From Acetanaerobacterium elongatum (GTDB lineage: Bacteria; Bacillota; Clostridia; Oscillospirales; Ruminococcaceae), in NCBI RefSeq assembly GCF_900103835.1, contig NZ_FNID01000028.1:1-41100 (forward strand): a stretch of DNA of 41,100 bases, in the 5' to 3' direction. Positions 8,281 to 16,971 of the stretch are shown piece after piece (within the stretch, counting starts at the first letter, position 1; every line of letters begins with the position of its first letter). Under the pieces are notes generated by a model. The model saw nothing but the letters and a program-made list of their open reading frames with translations. It made no database searches and was not told the DNA's origin. The position numbers and the translations under genes are program-made.

Positions 8281-8616
8281 ATGAAGGTTGTGCAAACGTT
8301 TCGCCGCAATAACGATTTTCGCAGGCTGTACGCGCGCGGTAAGTCTTTTGTGCATCCGCTGTTGGTGCTCTATGTGATGAAGAACAACCGCGGGCTAAAG
8401 CGCATCGGCATTACGGTAAGCACCAAGGTGGGCAACGCCGTGGTGCGCAACCGCTGTAAGCGCATCCTCCGCGAGGCCTTCCGCCTGCTTGAGCCCGAGA
8501 TTCCCGCCGGGTGGGATTTTGTTCTGGTGGCGCGCACCAAAACCGCCGCTTCCACCATGCCCGCCGTAAAGAACGTGCTTTCTGCCCAGCTAAAGAAGGC
8601 AGGAATTATCGGTTAA
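8281..8616 (+). CDS. rnpA: Ribonuclease P protein component
   Basis: This is the protein subunit that helps RNase P RNA trim tRNA 5' ends. The 111 residues start with the typical RRNNDFRRLYARGKSFVHPLLVLYV and contain the diagnostic GNAVVRNRCKRILREAFR motif (about residues 51-68). Length is normal. It follows rpmH and precedes yidD, the classic order. GTGAGG lies upstream of the ATG at a rather long spacing (about 13 bases). Confidence 0.96.
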   Translation: MKVVQTFRRNNDFRRLYARGKSFVHPLLVLYVMKNNRGLKRIGITVSTKVGNAVVRNRCKRILREAFRLLEPEIPAGWDFVLVARTKTAASTMPAVKNVLSAQLKKAGIIG

Positions 8617-8689
8617 AATTAGCATTCAGACATCGTAAGAACTAATGCCGCAAACGCGGCGACGGCCTTTTCAAGGGGGTACTGTTACC

Positions 8690-8971
8690 ATGCGTTGGCT
8701 TGCTTTAAAGCTGATACGGCTGTACCAGCGGTTTATCTCGCCGCTGTTTCCCCCCTGCTGCAAATACTACCCCAGCTGTTCTTCCTACGCGTTGGGCGTA
8801 TTCCAGCGCTTCGGGTTTTTCCGCGGCTTTATTCTTGCCGGCTGGCGCATCCTGCGCTGCAATCCCCTAAGTAACGGCGGCGTCGACTATGTGCCGGAGC
8901 ATTTCTTTGACGCTTTTAAGCGCAAGAAACGGCAAGCTCATAATTGTATTGAACATTCGCCCCATGAGTAG
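8690..8971 (+). CDS. yidD: Membrane protein insertion efficiency factor YidD
   Basis: This is a small 93-residue protein with the YidD hallmark: IRLYQRFISPLFPPCCKYYPSCSSYA followed by GWRILRCNPLSNGGVDYVPE. It is thought to sit at the inner face of the membrane and assist YidC. An upstream in-frame ATG at 8645 exists. The start at 8690 is chosen because AAGGGGG lies 10 bases before it and because the family begins at this MRWLALKLIRLYQ. The gene lies between rnpA and yidC, the conserved order. Confidence 0.95.
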   Translation: MRWLALKLIRLYQRFISPLFPPCCKYYPSCSSYALGVFQRFGFFRGFILAGWRILRCNPLSNGGVDYVPEHFFDAFKRKKRQAHNCIEHSPHE

Positions 8972-9105
8972 CCCGGGGCTTTGATAAAGAAACTGTTAGC
9001 TTTTGCTGCGTCGTGTGGTTTCACGCGGCAGGCAGCGGCTTAAAAAGAGGCGTATGGCGTGCTGTGCCAAAGTGACACAAGCGCCGGGAAGGGATGGTTG
9101 TATAG

Positions 9106-10221
9106 ATGAATTTTATTTACGAGATATTCGGTTACCCGCTTGGTTGGATTATGTGGCTGTGCTATAATGTAATCCCTTATTACGGCTTTGCCCTGATTCT
9201 TTTTACCATCTTAATCCGCGGTGCGATGTTCCCGCTTTCCATCAAGCAGAAGCGCGCCACCGCCAAGATGGCCATCTTCCAGCCCAAGATTGCCGAGATA
9301 CAGAAGAAATACGCTACCGATAAGCAGAAGCAGCAGGAAGCGACGATGAAGCTGTATGAGGAGGAGGGCTATAACCCCATGGGCAGCTGTCTGCCCTCAC
9401 TCGTTCAGTTTGCCATCCTGTTCGGTCTTATCGATGTTATCTATAAGCCGATGACGCACCTGTTGCGTTTCCCCGCCGATATCATCACCAAGATTTCCGA
9501 TATCGCCAAGGGCCACAGCATCAATGTCAGCCAGCTCTCCTGGCAGATTAACAGTGTCGGCGATTTTGTAAAGAATCCCTCCGCCTACAGCGGCATCGGT
9601 GAGCCCTACCTGCAGCAGCTTTCCTCTTTAAACATGCATTTTATGGGCATGGACTTTACCCAAACCCCGAAGCTCGCCCTTACGGTAGACGGTTCGTTTA
9701 ACTGGCTTATCCTGCTGCCCATCGCCTCGGGCGTTGCGGCGCTGGTTCAAGGCATCTACACCATGCGGGCAAACAAGCTGCCCGGGCAGGAGAACAACCC
9801 TGCCGGCAACAGCATGAAGATTATGATGTATATCATGCCGATCTTCTCGGTGTTCATCGCCTTCAGCTTCCCCGCAGGCTTAAGCTTTTACTGGACCCTT
9901 TCCTCGCTCTTAATGCTCCTTCAGGAGTTTATCTTAAATAAGGTTTACAACCCCGCCAAAATACTCGAGAAGCTGCAGGCCGAGCAGGAAGCCAAGAAGG
10001 CGCTGCGTAAGGAGATGAAGAAAAATTCATCCGGTATGCAGGGCGCAAGGCGTCTGCCCGAAACCTCCAACGATACCGCTGCCGCAGAGCCCGAGCCGAT
10101 AAACGAGGCGGCACTCACTCAAAAGGAGCTTGACCGCAAGCGCCTTGCCGAAGCCAGAAAGCGTAATGCCGAACGGTACGGAGACCAGTATGTTGAGGTT
10201 AAAGACGAGGATTTGAAATAA
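9106..10221 (+). CDS. yidC: YidC/Oxa1-family membrane protein insertase
   Basis: This inserts proteins into the cytoplasmic membrane alone or with SecYEG. The 371-residue protein has about five membrane segments. The groove arginine lies in TILIRGAMFPLSIKQKR (near residue 38), and a charged cytoplasmic hairpin (QPKIAEIQKKYATDKQKQQE) follows. The Oxa1 core NPMGSCLPSLVQFAILFGL and PAGLSFYWTLSSLLMLLQEF is intact. Unlike Bacillus SpoIIIJ it has no lipoprotein signal. The C-terminal tail from about residue 285 is long, charged and rich in Lys, Glu and Ala, as often seen in ribosome-contacting YidC tails. Confidence 0.95.
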   Translation: MNFIYEIFGYPLGWIMWLCYNVIPYYGFALILFTILIRGAMFPLSIKQKRATAKMAIFQPKIAEIQKKYATDKQKQQEATMKLYEEEGYNPMGSCLPSLVQFAILFGLIDVIYKPMTHLLRFPADIITKISDIAKGHSINVSQLSWQINSVGDFVKNPSAYSGIGEPYLQQLSSLNMHFMGMDFTQTPKLALTVDGSFNWLILLPIASGVAALVQGIYTMRANKLPGQENNPAGNSMKIMMYIMPIFSVFIAFSFPAGLSFYWTLSSLLMLLQEFILNKVYNPAKILEKLQAEQEAKKALRKEMKKNSSGMQGARRLPETSNDTAAAEPEPINEAALTQKELDRKRLAEARKRNAERYGDQYVEVKDEDLK

Positions 10222-10473
10222 CCGCTAACCCTTAGTTGAATTGATTATCTTGCCGGGAGATGGAATGCTTCGCTTAATTTGCATCATAGGCAAATAGATG
10301 TTTAGCACCTTCATTTATACCCATTTCCCGCATTATAATAGACAGCACTAAAGTATCGTTTATTAAGTAGTAGCGTGTTGTCTGCAAGCGATGTTTAAAA
10401 CTGATTTTAAGCATTGCCTAGAAGGAAGGGCCGGAGCATCGGCAAAGCCGTAACCGGCAGAATGGAGGGTTGT

Positions 10474-11430
10474 ATGGAAAACGAGATTATCGCTACAGGC
10501 AAAACCGTCGAAGAGGCGATTGATTCGGCCTGTGAACAGCTGGGCGTAGCCAGAGAGCAAGTTGAATGGGAGATTTTAGAGCTCCCGAAGAAGAGCCTGT
10601 TCCGCTCCACACCCGCAAAGGTTAAGGTAGTGCACAAGGCTTCCAAGGTGAAGTATGCCAAGGATTTTCTGCACGAGGTATTGGGGCAGATGGGCCTTTC
10701 AGCCACCGAGATTGCGGTGGAGGAAAAGGCAGACGGCGTAACCTTTACACTGGAGGGGGAGGGCCTGGGTGTTATCATCGGCAGGCGCGGTGAAACCTTA
10801 GACGCGCTGCAGTACCTCACCGGCCTTGTTGCCAACAAGATTGACGGCGACTACTTCCGTGTAACCATCGATAGCGGAAACTACCGCTTAAAGCGTGAAA
10901 AAACCCTGCAGGAGCTTGCCGTTCGCATGGCAAACACCGCGGTAAAAACCGGGCGCAGCACAACGCTGGAGCCTATGAACCCCTACGAGCGCCGCATCAT
11001 CCATGCCGCGGTGCAAACGGTAGAGGGCGCAACCTCCAACTCCTTCGGCGAAGAGCCCAACCGCCGCGTGGTAATCTCCTCTAAAAACCCGGTAAAGACC
11101 TTCCCGCCCAGAGGCGGCTCAAGGCCCTACAACAACAACCGCCGCGACGGCGCCAAGCCGTACGGAGACCGTAAGCCCTATAACAGCGGTGATAAGCCCG
11201 CCAATGAGCGTAAGCCGTATAACAGCGACCGCAAGCCCTACAATAACGACCGTAAGCCTTATGACGGAGAGCGCAAGCCCTACAACAACGATCGTAAGCC
11301 GTATAATAACGACCGCAGGCCGTATAACAACAAGCCCGCCGCGGGCCCGGCACCCTCGCAGCAGCCCAAGGCCGTTCCGGCAAAGGATGCCGAGGATAAG
11401 CCGCTCTACTCCAAGATTGATCTGGATTAA
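10474..11430 (+). CDS. khpB: RNA-binding protein Jag/KhpB with repetitive basic tail
   Basis: Jag/KhpB is a KH-R3H RNA-binding protein that works with KhpA in post-transcriptional control of cell division and envelope genes in Gram-positives (family knowledge). From MENEIIATGKTVEEA the protein is 318 residues. It has a Jag_N domain (about 1-50), a KH domain with IIGRRGE (101-107) and an R3H domain with NPYERRIIHAAVQ (169-181). It ends in an unusual tail from about 211 to 318 built of nine degenerate RKPYNND-like units. The start is chosen by GGAGGG just upstream and by homology; the frame is open 20 codons further back. It follows yidC, the usual partner. Confidence 0.94.
   Translation: MENEIIATGKTVEEAIDSACEQLGVAREQVEWEILELPKKSLFRSTPAKVKVVHKASKVKYAKDFLHEVLGQMGLSATEIAVEEKADGVTFTLEGEGLGVIIGRRGETLDALQYLTGLVANKIDGDYFRVTIDSGNYRLKREKTLQELAVRMANTAVKTGRSTTLEPMNPYERRIIHAAVQTVEGATSNSFGEEPNRRVVISSKNPVKTFPPRGGSRPYNNNRRDGAKPYGDRKPYNSGDKPANERKPYNSDRKPYNNDRKPYDGERKPYNNDRKPYNNDRRPYNNKPAAGPAPSQQPKAVPAKDAEDKPLYSKIDLD
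11110..11340 (+). repeat. Repeats encoding RKPYNND units in Jag tail
   Basis: Degenerate 21-base-class repeats each encode (R/K)-(K/R)-P-Y-N-N-D variants; nine K/R-P-Y units are visible. Codons vary between units (for example CCC TAC, CCG TAT, CCT TAT), so the peptide is conserved better than the DNA. Confidence 0.8.
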
Positions 11431-11444
11431 GCCTTTAACTCAAA

Positions 11445-11475
11445 CCCTCACACCAGTTCTGGCGTGGGGGTTCGT
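11445..11475 (+). terminator. Probable terminator after jag
   Basis: CCCTCACACCAG (11445-11456) pairs with CTGGCGTGGGGG (11459-11470) with one mismatch and one G-T pair, followed by TTCGTT. The U-tract is poor, so termination strength is uncertain. Confidence 0.5.
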
Positions 11476-12347
11476 TCATGAAGCCGACAGTTTAAATCTC
11501 CTTTCACTAATACCCTGCAAAAGCATAAAGTTGCATAGTTTTTGCTGATGTGTTGAAATTTTTAAAAAATTATTTCACTGTAATGTGTGAAATATCTGCC
11601 TCTTTACGCTCACCTCTGGCTTTTAAAAGTCCACCCCCGCACCACCCACTGGCGGCGTTACCCCCACCGTGACAAGTTTTACCGTGCGCCACACAAATAC
11701 CGCGAAACGGTCAAAACCGTTCCCTACACGGGGAACTCTCTCCCATGCCTATTTTCTCCCCGCCATTGGGTTGCTTTCTACGAAAAGCTAATAACTAGTT
11801 CCTAGCTGCTACTTGCCCACCCCCAACCCCCTCCCGCATTTGTAGGCACATATTGCTTAAGATTTCTTTGTGCGGGAGGGGGAGAAATGTCCGGGGGCTT
11901 CGCCACCGAACGGGTGCCCCCGTATATTCGCCGCCCTGCGGCGGGTTGTAGGGGCATACCCGTGTGTCTGCCCTAGTAATCGGCAGCGCATATTCCGTAG
12001 GGAACGACCCCCGTGTCGTTCCGCGCGCAAAAAGGTTCTAACCGTTGTAGGGGCGAACTGTGTTCGCCCGCATATAACCGCGAATCCACAGTAAGACATG
12101 TAGGGGCGCGCATTGCGCGCTTGCGGTTCATCAACCAAGGGCCGATATAATTCCGCGGACGGCCGATGACCGCACCTACAAATTCCAATCTAACCTCGCA
12201 GGAAACGGGCTTGACCGTTTTGTGGCAATATTGGACTATGTTAAAACCGCGTGCCAAATCCGCCTGTCGCCCCTGCGCTGTATTGGGGCAGGAGTTGTAC
12301 CTTTCGCGATAATACCAATCACAGAATATTTGAAAGGCAGATTCAAT
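11476..12347. repeat. Long jag-mnmE gap filled with palindromic repeats
   Basis: No supported gene lies in this roughly 870-base gap. It carries one long multi-hairpin element (about 11815-11945). Five or six short palindromes follow: 11947-11974, 11997-12024, 12046-12071 (core GAACTGTGTTC), 12099-12126 (core GCGCATTGCGC) and 12153-12180 (reverse). There are also AACGG...CCGTT-type palindromes near 11706 and 12206. The open frame running into mnmE from 12222 crosses repeats and is not coding in my view. Confidence 0.7.
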
Positions 12348-13709
12348 ATGAGCCAAACCATTGCGGCAATCGCCACCGCGCAGGGCGGGGCGGGGATAGG
12401 GGTAATCAGAATCTCTGGCGATAATGCCCGGGAGGTTGCCGCGCGCGTATTTACCCCCGCCGCAAAGAAGAAAAGCGTGCTTACCGCCGCCGGCTATACC
12501 GCGCTGTTCGGGCGGGTATATGATAAAAACGGCGCGATTGACGAGGCGGTGGCGCTGGTGTTTGCCGCCCCCAAAAGCTACACCGGCGAGGATGTGGTCG
12601 AGCTTTCCTGCCACGGCGGCAGCTTTCTGCTGCAGCGTGTGCTTGCTGCGGTACTTGAAAACGGTGCTGCGCCCGCGCAGGCGGGGGAGTTTACCAAGCG
12701 CGCGTTTTTAAACGGCAAGCTGGGGCTTACCCAGGCCGAAGCGGTAATGGACATCATCTCGGCTAACGGCGAGCAGGCGGCAAGGGCGGCGCTTGCGGCA
12801 CACGACGGTGCGCTCTACCATAAGCTCAGCGGCATCGTTGCCGAGCTGGTGAGCCTCTCGGCAAGCCTTGCCGCATGGATAGACTTCCCCGAGGAGGATG
12901 TGCCCGCCGTACAGATTGACGCCCTTTCTGCTGCGCTGAACAGCTGTTGCGCCCAACTAGACGTACTGATAGCCGGTTATAATACTACCCGTATTGTCCG
13001 CGAGGGTATCCATACCGTGATTGCGGGCAAGCCCAATGTGGGCAAGTCCACCCTCATGAACCTGCTTGCGGGTGAAACCCGCAGCATTGTCACCGACATC
13101 CCCGGCACCACGCGCGATGTGGTGGATATCACCGTCCGCCTGGGCAGCGCCGTGCTTCGACTTTCCGATACCGCGGGCATCCGTGCCACCGACGACCCTG
13201 TGGAGTGCATCGGCGTAAGCCTTGCCAAACAACGGCTGCTTCAGGCAGACCTGGTGCTTGCGGTGTTTGATAGCTCCGCTGAGTTGACCGATGAGGATAA
13301 GCAGCTTACCGAAGCCATCGGCAGCACCCCAGCCATCGCGGTGATTAATAAGAGCGACCTGCCCACACAAATAGACAGAGCGTATATAGAATCACATTAT
13401 AAACATATTGTAGAAATATCTGCCGCTACCGGTTCCGGCTATCAGCAGCTTACAACCCTCATTGAGCACCTGTTTGCGTTAGAGAATTTCGACCCTATGA
13501 AGCCGGTGCTGGCCAACGCCCGCCAGCTTAACTGTGCCCGCCGCGCCCGCGCCCTGCTTGAGGAGGCACTCGGTGCGTTAAGCCTTACCCTGGACGCGGT
13601 GTGTGTAAACATCGACTGTGGGCTGGATGCGCTGATGGAGCTTACCGGCGAACGGGTAAGCGACACGGTTATCGAAAGCGTGTTTGAGAGGTTTTGCGTG
13701 GGCAAATAG
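12348..13709 (+). CDS. mnmE: tRNA modification GTPase MnmE
   Basis: MnmE works with MnmG to add the carboxymethylaminomethyl group to U34 of certain tRNAs. The 453-residue protein has the N-terminal folate-binding domain (TIAAIATAQGGAGIGVIRISG). The inserted G domain has G1 GKPNVGKS (227-234), the G2 segment IPGTTRD, G3 DTAG and G4 NKSD. It ends in the catalytic FCVGK (CxGK) motif. The start is taken at MSQTIAAIA because GAAAGG lies about 10 bases upstream and the family begins there. It is paired with mnmG downstream, with one short palindrome in the gap. Confidence 0.97.
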   Translation: MSQTIAAIATAQGGAGIGVIRISGDNAREVAARVFTPAAKKKSVLTAAGYTALFGRVYDKNGAIDEAVALVFAAPKSYTGEDVVELSCHGGSFLLQRVLAAVLENGAAPAQAGEFTKRAFLNGKLGLTQAEAVMDIISANGEQAARAALAAHDGALYHKLSGIVAELVSLSASLAAWIDFPEEDVPAVQIDALSAALNSCCAQLDVLIAGYNTTRIVREGIHTVIAGKPNVGKSTLMNLLAGETRSIVTDIPGTTRDVVDITVRLGSAVLRLSDTAGIRATDDPVECIGVSLAKQRLLQADLVLAVFDSSAELTDEDKQLTEAIGSTPAIAVINKSDLPTQIDRAYIESHYKHIVEISAATGSGYQQLTTLIEHLFALENFDPMKPVLANARQLNCARRARALLEEALGALSLTLDAVCVNIDCGLDALMELTGERVSDTVIESVFERFCVGK

Positions 13710-13782
13710 TTTTCAACGGCCAGCCTTTGCGATGTTGAAAACCTTCCGGTTTGTTGCGGTATTCAATAATGCGTACGATTAG

Positions 13783-13804
13783 TGCGAACACAGTTCGCCC
13801 CTAC
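13783..13804. repeat. Short palindrome between mnmE and mnmG
   Basis: A reverse-oriented copy with core GAACACAGTTC, the same core as 3361-3386 and the complement of that at 12046-12071. Confidence 0.8.
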
Positions 13805-13871
13805 GGTGTATCAATGGTTTTAATACCATCAACAATAACAATTTAGCATGATATAAAGAGGATGAAGATTC

Positions 13872-15749
13872 ATGGTAGAATACCTGGCCGCAGAATATGA
13901 CGTAGCCGTTATCGGGGCGGGGCACGCGGGCTGCGAGGCAGCACTTGCCGCCGCAAGGCTTGGCTGTGAGACGGTGCTTTTCAGCCTGTCGTTAGATGCC
14001 GTTGCCAATATGCCCTGCAACCCCTCTATCGGCGGAACTGCCAAGGGGCATCTGGTGCGCGAGATTGACGCACTCGGCGGCGAGATGGGGCGCATGGCGG
14101 ATAAAACCCTTATTCAAAGCCGTATGCTCAACCGCGGAAAAGGCCCCGCCGTATACAGCCTGCGCGCGCAGATTGACCGCGTGCGCTATCATAACGAGAT
14201 GAAGCACCTGCTCGAGCGCACCGAGCACCTCATTGTCAAGCAGGCCGAGGTGGTAGAGGTTCGTAAGGCGCAAGACGGCATACTGCTCGAGGCGGTTACC
14301 CGTCTGGGTGCCGTGTACCGCTGCAGGTCGGTGATTGTTTCCACCGGCACCTACCTCAATGGAAAAATCTATGTGGGGGAGTGCTCCTATCCAAGCGGGC
14401 CGGATGGCTGTCAGGCCGCCACTCACCTTACCGCGAGCCTCAACCGTCTGGGTATCGCCACCCGCCGCTTTAAGACGGGAACCCCCGCGCGTATTTTAAA
14501 AAGCAGTATCGACTTCTCCAAGCTGGAGGAGCAGCCCGGCGACGAGCCGATTGTACCCTTTTCGTTTGAAACCAAGTTGCCGCTTAGAAATGTGGTGCCC
14601 TGCCATATCGTTTACACCAACGAGAGAACCCATGAGGTAATCAGGCAAAACCTGCACCGTTCACCGCTCTACGGCGGGATGATTGAGGGTATCGGCCCGC
14701 GCTACTGCCCCAGCATTGAGGATAAGGTGGTGCGCTTTTCTGATAAGGAGCGCCACCAGCTGTTCATCGAGCCATTGGGCTTAGATACCGAGGAGATGTA
14801 CCTGCAGGGGATGTCGTCCTCGCTGCCCGAGGAGGTACAGGTTAAGATGTACCGCACCATTAAAGGGCTGGAGCAGGTGCAGATTATGCGCAACGCCTAT
14901 GCCATCGAGTACGACTGCTGCAATCCGCTCGACCTGCTGCCCACATTACAGTTTAAGCAGGTAAACGGCCTGTTCGGTGCCGGGCAGTTCAACGGCACCT
15001 CCGGCTACGAGGAGGCCGCCGCACAGGGGTTGATTGCGGGTATCAATGCGGCACTTTATGCAAAGGGCAAAGAGCCGCTGCTGCTCGACCGCGCCAGCTC
15101 CTACATCGGCACGCTGATTGACGACCTCACCACCAAGGGCTGTCAAGACCCCTACCGCATGATGACCTCGCGTTCGGAGTATCGCCTCTTGCTGCGGCAG
15201 GATAACGCCGACAAACGCCTTACCCCCATCGGCTATAGCCTGGGGCTTATCTCAGAGGAGCGCTATCAGGCTTTTGTGGAAAAATACCGTCAGGTTGATG
15301 AGGAGATTGCGCGGCTTGACAAGGTGATTGTCGCACCGTCCGAGGCCGTAAACGCTTTACTTGTTTCACGTGAAACAGCGCCGCTTTCCACCGGAGCGCG
15401 CCTTTCGGAGCTTGTCCGCCGCCCGCAGGTTTCCTACCTCGACCTTGCCCCGTTTGACGAGCACCGCCCGCCGCTCACCGACGATGTCATCGAGCAGGTG
15501 GAGATCGAGATCAAATACGAGGGCTATATCAAACGCCAGCTCGCACAGGTAGAGAGCATGCGCAAGCTGGAGCATAAGGCGCTCTCACCCGACACCCCCT
15601 ATCAGGAGATCAGCGGCCTTCGTCTGGAGGCACGCGAGAAGCTGCTCAAGGTAAAGCCGCTGAGCATCGGGCAGGCCTCCAGAATTTCAGGCGTAAGCCC
15701 CGCGGATATCTCGGTGCTGCTGGTGTGGCTGGCAAGAGGGCAGAAGTGA
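13872..15749 (+). CDS. mnmG: tRNA uridine-5-carboxymethylaminomethyl modification enzyme MnmG
   Basis: This is the FAD-dependent partner of MnmE in wobble-uridine modification. The 625-residue product has the dinucleotide-binding GAGHAG at residues 15-20 and the family signatures NPSIGGTAKGHLVREIDALGG and GPRYCPSIEDKVVRF. It also has GLFGAGQFNGTSGYEEAAAQG and the C-terminal helical domain ending SPADISVLLVWLARG. Length is normal. AAGAGG lies about 8 bases before the ATG. A perfect parS site is embedded in the coding sequence at 15362-15377, so those codons are under double constraint. Confidence 0.97.
   Translation: MVEYLAAEYDVAVIGAGHAGCEAALAAARLGCETVLFSLSLDAVANMPCNPSIGGTAKGHLVREIDALGGEMGRMADKTLIQSRMLNRGKGPAVYSLRAQIDRVRYHNEMKHLLERTEHLIVKQAEVVEVRKAQDGILLEAVTRLGAVYRCRSVIVSTGTYLNGKIYVGECSYPSGPDGCQAATHLTASLNRLGIATRRFKTGTPARILKSSIDFSKLEEQPGDEPIVPFSFETKLPLRNVVPCHIVYTNERTHEVIRQNLHRSPLYGGMIEGIGPRYCPSIEDKVVRFSDKERHQLFIEPLGLDTEEMYLQGMSSSLPEEVQVKMYRTIKGLEQVQIMRNAYAIEYDCCNPLDLLPTLQFKQVNGLFGAGQFNGTSGYEEAAAQGLIAGINAALYAKGKEPLLLDRASSYIGTLIDDLTTKGCQDPYRMMTSRSEYRLLLRQDNADKRLTPIGYSLGLISEERYQAFVEKYRQVDEEIARLDKVIVAPSEAVNALLVSRETAPLSTGARLSELVRRPQVSYLDLAPFDEHRPPLTDDVIEQVEIEIKYEGYIKRQLAQVESMRKLEHKALSPDTPYQEISGLRLEAREKLLKVKPLSIGQASRISGVSPADISVLLVWLARGQK
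15362..15377. other. parS site 1 (within mnmG)
   Basis: TGTTTCACGTGAAACA is a perfect 16-bp palindrome identical to the Bacillus parS consensus. It is the binding and CTP-clamp loading site for ParB. It reads through as in-frame codons of mnmG. Confidence 0.95.
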
Positions 15750-15762
15750 GATAGAAAAGGGA

Positions 15763-15949
15763 TGTAGGGAGCGGCGTCCTCGACGTCCCGTGTAATATCC
15801 GTCCATGATTTTGATGTAGGGGAGACCTGCGGCCTCCGCGGCATTGGTACGTCCCGATAAAACAGCTGGCGAATACCGTTCGCGCTAAGATGCCGCGGCA
15901 GCCTCACAGCCTTCGTTAATACCGCAGACGTGCAATGCGCGCCTCTACA
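15763..15949. repeat. Short palindrome cluster between mnmG and rsmG
   Basis: Elements are at 15763-15792 (core GGCGTCCTCGACGTC), 15815-15841 (core GACCTGCGGCC) and 15922-15949 (reverse, core GTGCAATGCGC), with a degenerate one at 15868-15885. The 278-base gap otherwise shows only the rsmG ribosome binding site. Confidence 0.8.
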
Positions 15950-16027
15950 AATATATAGTGAACGGTCTTACCCGTTTCGCCCAACATTATTTAATCTATA
16001 AATATTGCCGGAAAGGCAGGTAAGCAT

Positions 16028-16741
16028 ATGAGCCTTACAACCGATACCCTGAAGAATGCCGCACCCCATTACGGCATAGCGCTTACCGAGCAGCAGCTTG
16101 CTAGGTTTGATCTGTACAAAGATCTGCTGCTTGATTGGAGCACCCGCATGAACCTCACCGCCATCAAGGACGAGGAGGGTATCGCGGTAAAGCATTTCTT
16201 AGACAGTATTCTTCTGGATGCCAAGCTGCACCTTTCAGAAAACGCCCGTTTAATAGATGTGGGTACCGGCGCCGGCTTTCCCGCCGTACCCGTTAAGATC
16301 ATGCGCCCGGATATCTTTATCACCCTCGCCGACGGGCTGAACAAGCGCATTACCTTTTTAAAGGAGCTTACCGCGCAGCTTGGGTTGGAGTCCGAGGCTA
16401 TCCACACCCGTGCGGAGGACTTGGGCAAAAACCCCGCCTATCGCGAACGCTACGACTATGCTACCGCGCGCGCGGTGGCATCACTGAACGAGCTGTGCGA
16501 ATACTGCCTGCCGTTTGTAAAGCCGGGCGGAATCTTCGCAGCGATGAAGAGCGGAGAGGTAGACGAGGAACTGAAGCAGGCCCAGAATGCCGTAAAGCTG
16601 CTGGGCGGGCAGGTGCAGGAGGTTATCCGCTTTGGGCTGCCGGATGAGAGCAAGCGCAGTATTGTGGTGATAAAAAAGATATCGCATACTTTACCAAAAT
16701 ACCCGCGCCCCGGCGCTCAAATTGCAAAAAAGCCTCTTTAA
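16028..16741 (+). CDS. rsmG: 16S rRNA (guanine-N7)-methyltransferase RsmG
   Basis: RsmG methylates G527 of 16S rRNA using S-adenosylmethionine. The 237 residues contain the SAM-binding motif DVGTGAGFPAVPVKI (about 77-91) and RMNLTAIKDEEGIAVKHFLDS near residue 40. The terminal KYPRPGAQIAKKPL is typical of the family. GGAAAGG lies upstream of the ATG. It is placed between mnmG and noc, the standard order. Confidence 0.96.
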   Translation: MSLTTDTLKNAAPHYGIALTEQQLARFDLYKDLLLDWSTRMNLTAIKDEEGIAVKHFLDSILLDAKLHLSENARLIDVGTGAGFPAVPVKIMRPDIFITLADGLNKRITFLKELTAQLGLESEAIHTRAEDLGKNPAYRERYDYATARAVASLNELCEYCLPFVKPGGIFAAMKSGEVDEELKQAQNAVKLLGGQVQEVIRFGLPDESKRSIVVIKKISHTLPKYPRPGAQIAKKPL

Positions 16742-16811
16742 TTCTTCAAGATTAATAGTTTCATCGGGCTTTCTGTCATATTCACACAACGGAAAATAGT
16801 GGAAAATAAGA

Positions 16812-16860
16812 ACCCTTTATGCTACACTAAGTTCAGCAGCAGTGGACAAGCATAAAGGGT
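16812..16860. terminator. Hairpin upstream of noc and parS site 2
   Basis: A perfect 12-pair inverted repeat ACCCTTTATGCT (16812-16823) with AGCATAAAGGGT (16849-16860) encloses 25 bases. No long T-run follows, so it is only terminator-like. parS site 2 begins 4 bases later. Confidence 0.5.
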
Positions 16861-16864
16861 ACTT

Positions 16865-16880
16865 TGTTTCACATGAAACA
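16865..16880. other. parS site 2 (upstream of noc)
   Basis: TGTTTCACATGAAACA differs from the perfect parS palindrome only at one central base. It lies 92 bases before the noc start. Confidence 0.9.
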
Positions 16881-16971
16881 TAGCTGCCGCTGTTACATAC
16901 CCTCCACTCCTGCGGAATGTTCAAGCTAACAAGGTATTATTACATGTTTATGCGGGAAGGATGGTAGAAAC

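Noticed and set aside
11081-11383. Minus-strand frame rich in Cys, Tyr and Arg
   Set aside because: It is the antisense shadow of the repeated Jag tail; the periodicity comes from the real gene.
12222-12347. Upstream extension of mnmE
   Set aside because: The 42 extra codons are not part of the family, and a good ribosome binding site precedes the inner ATG.
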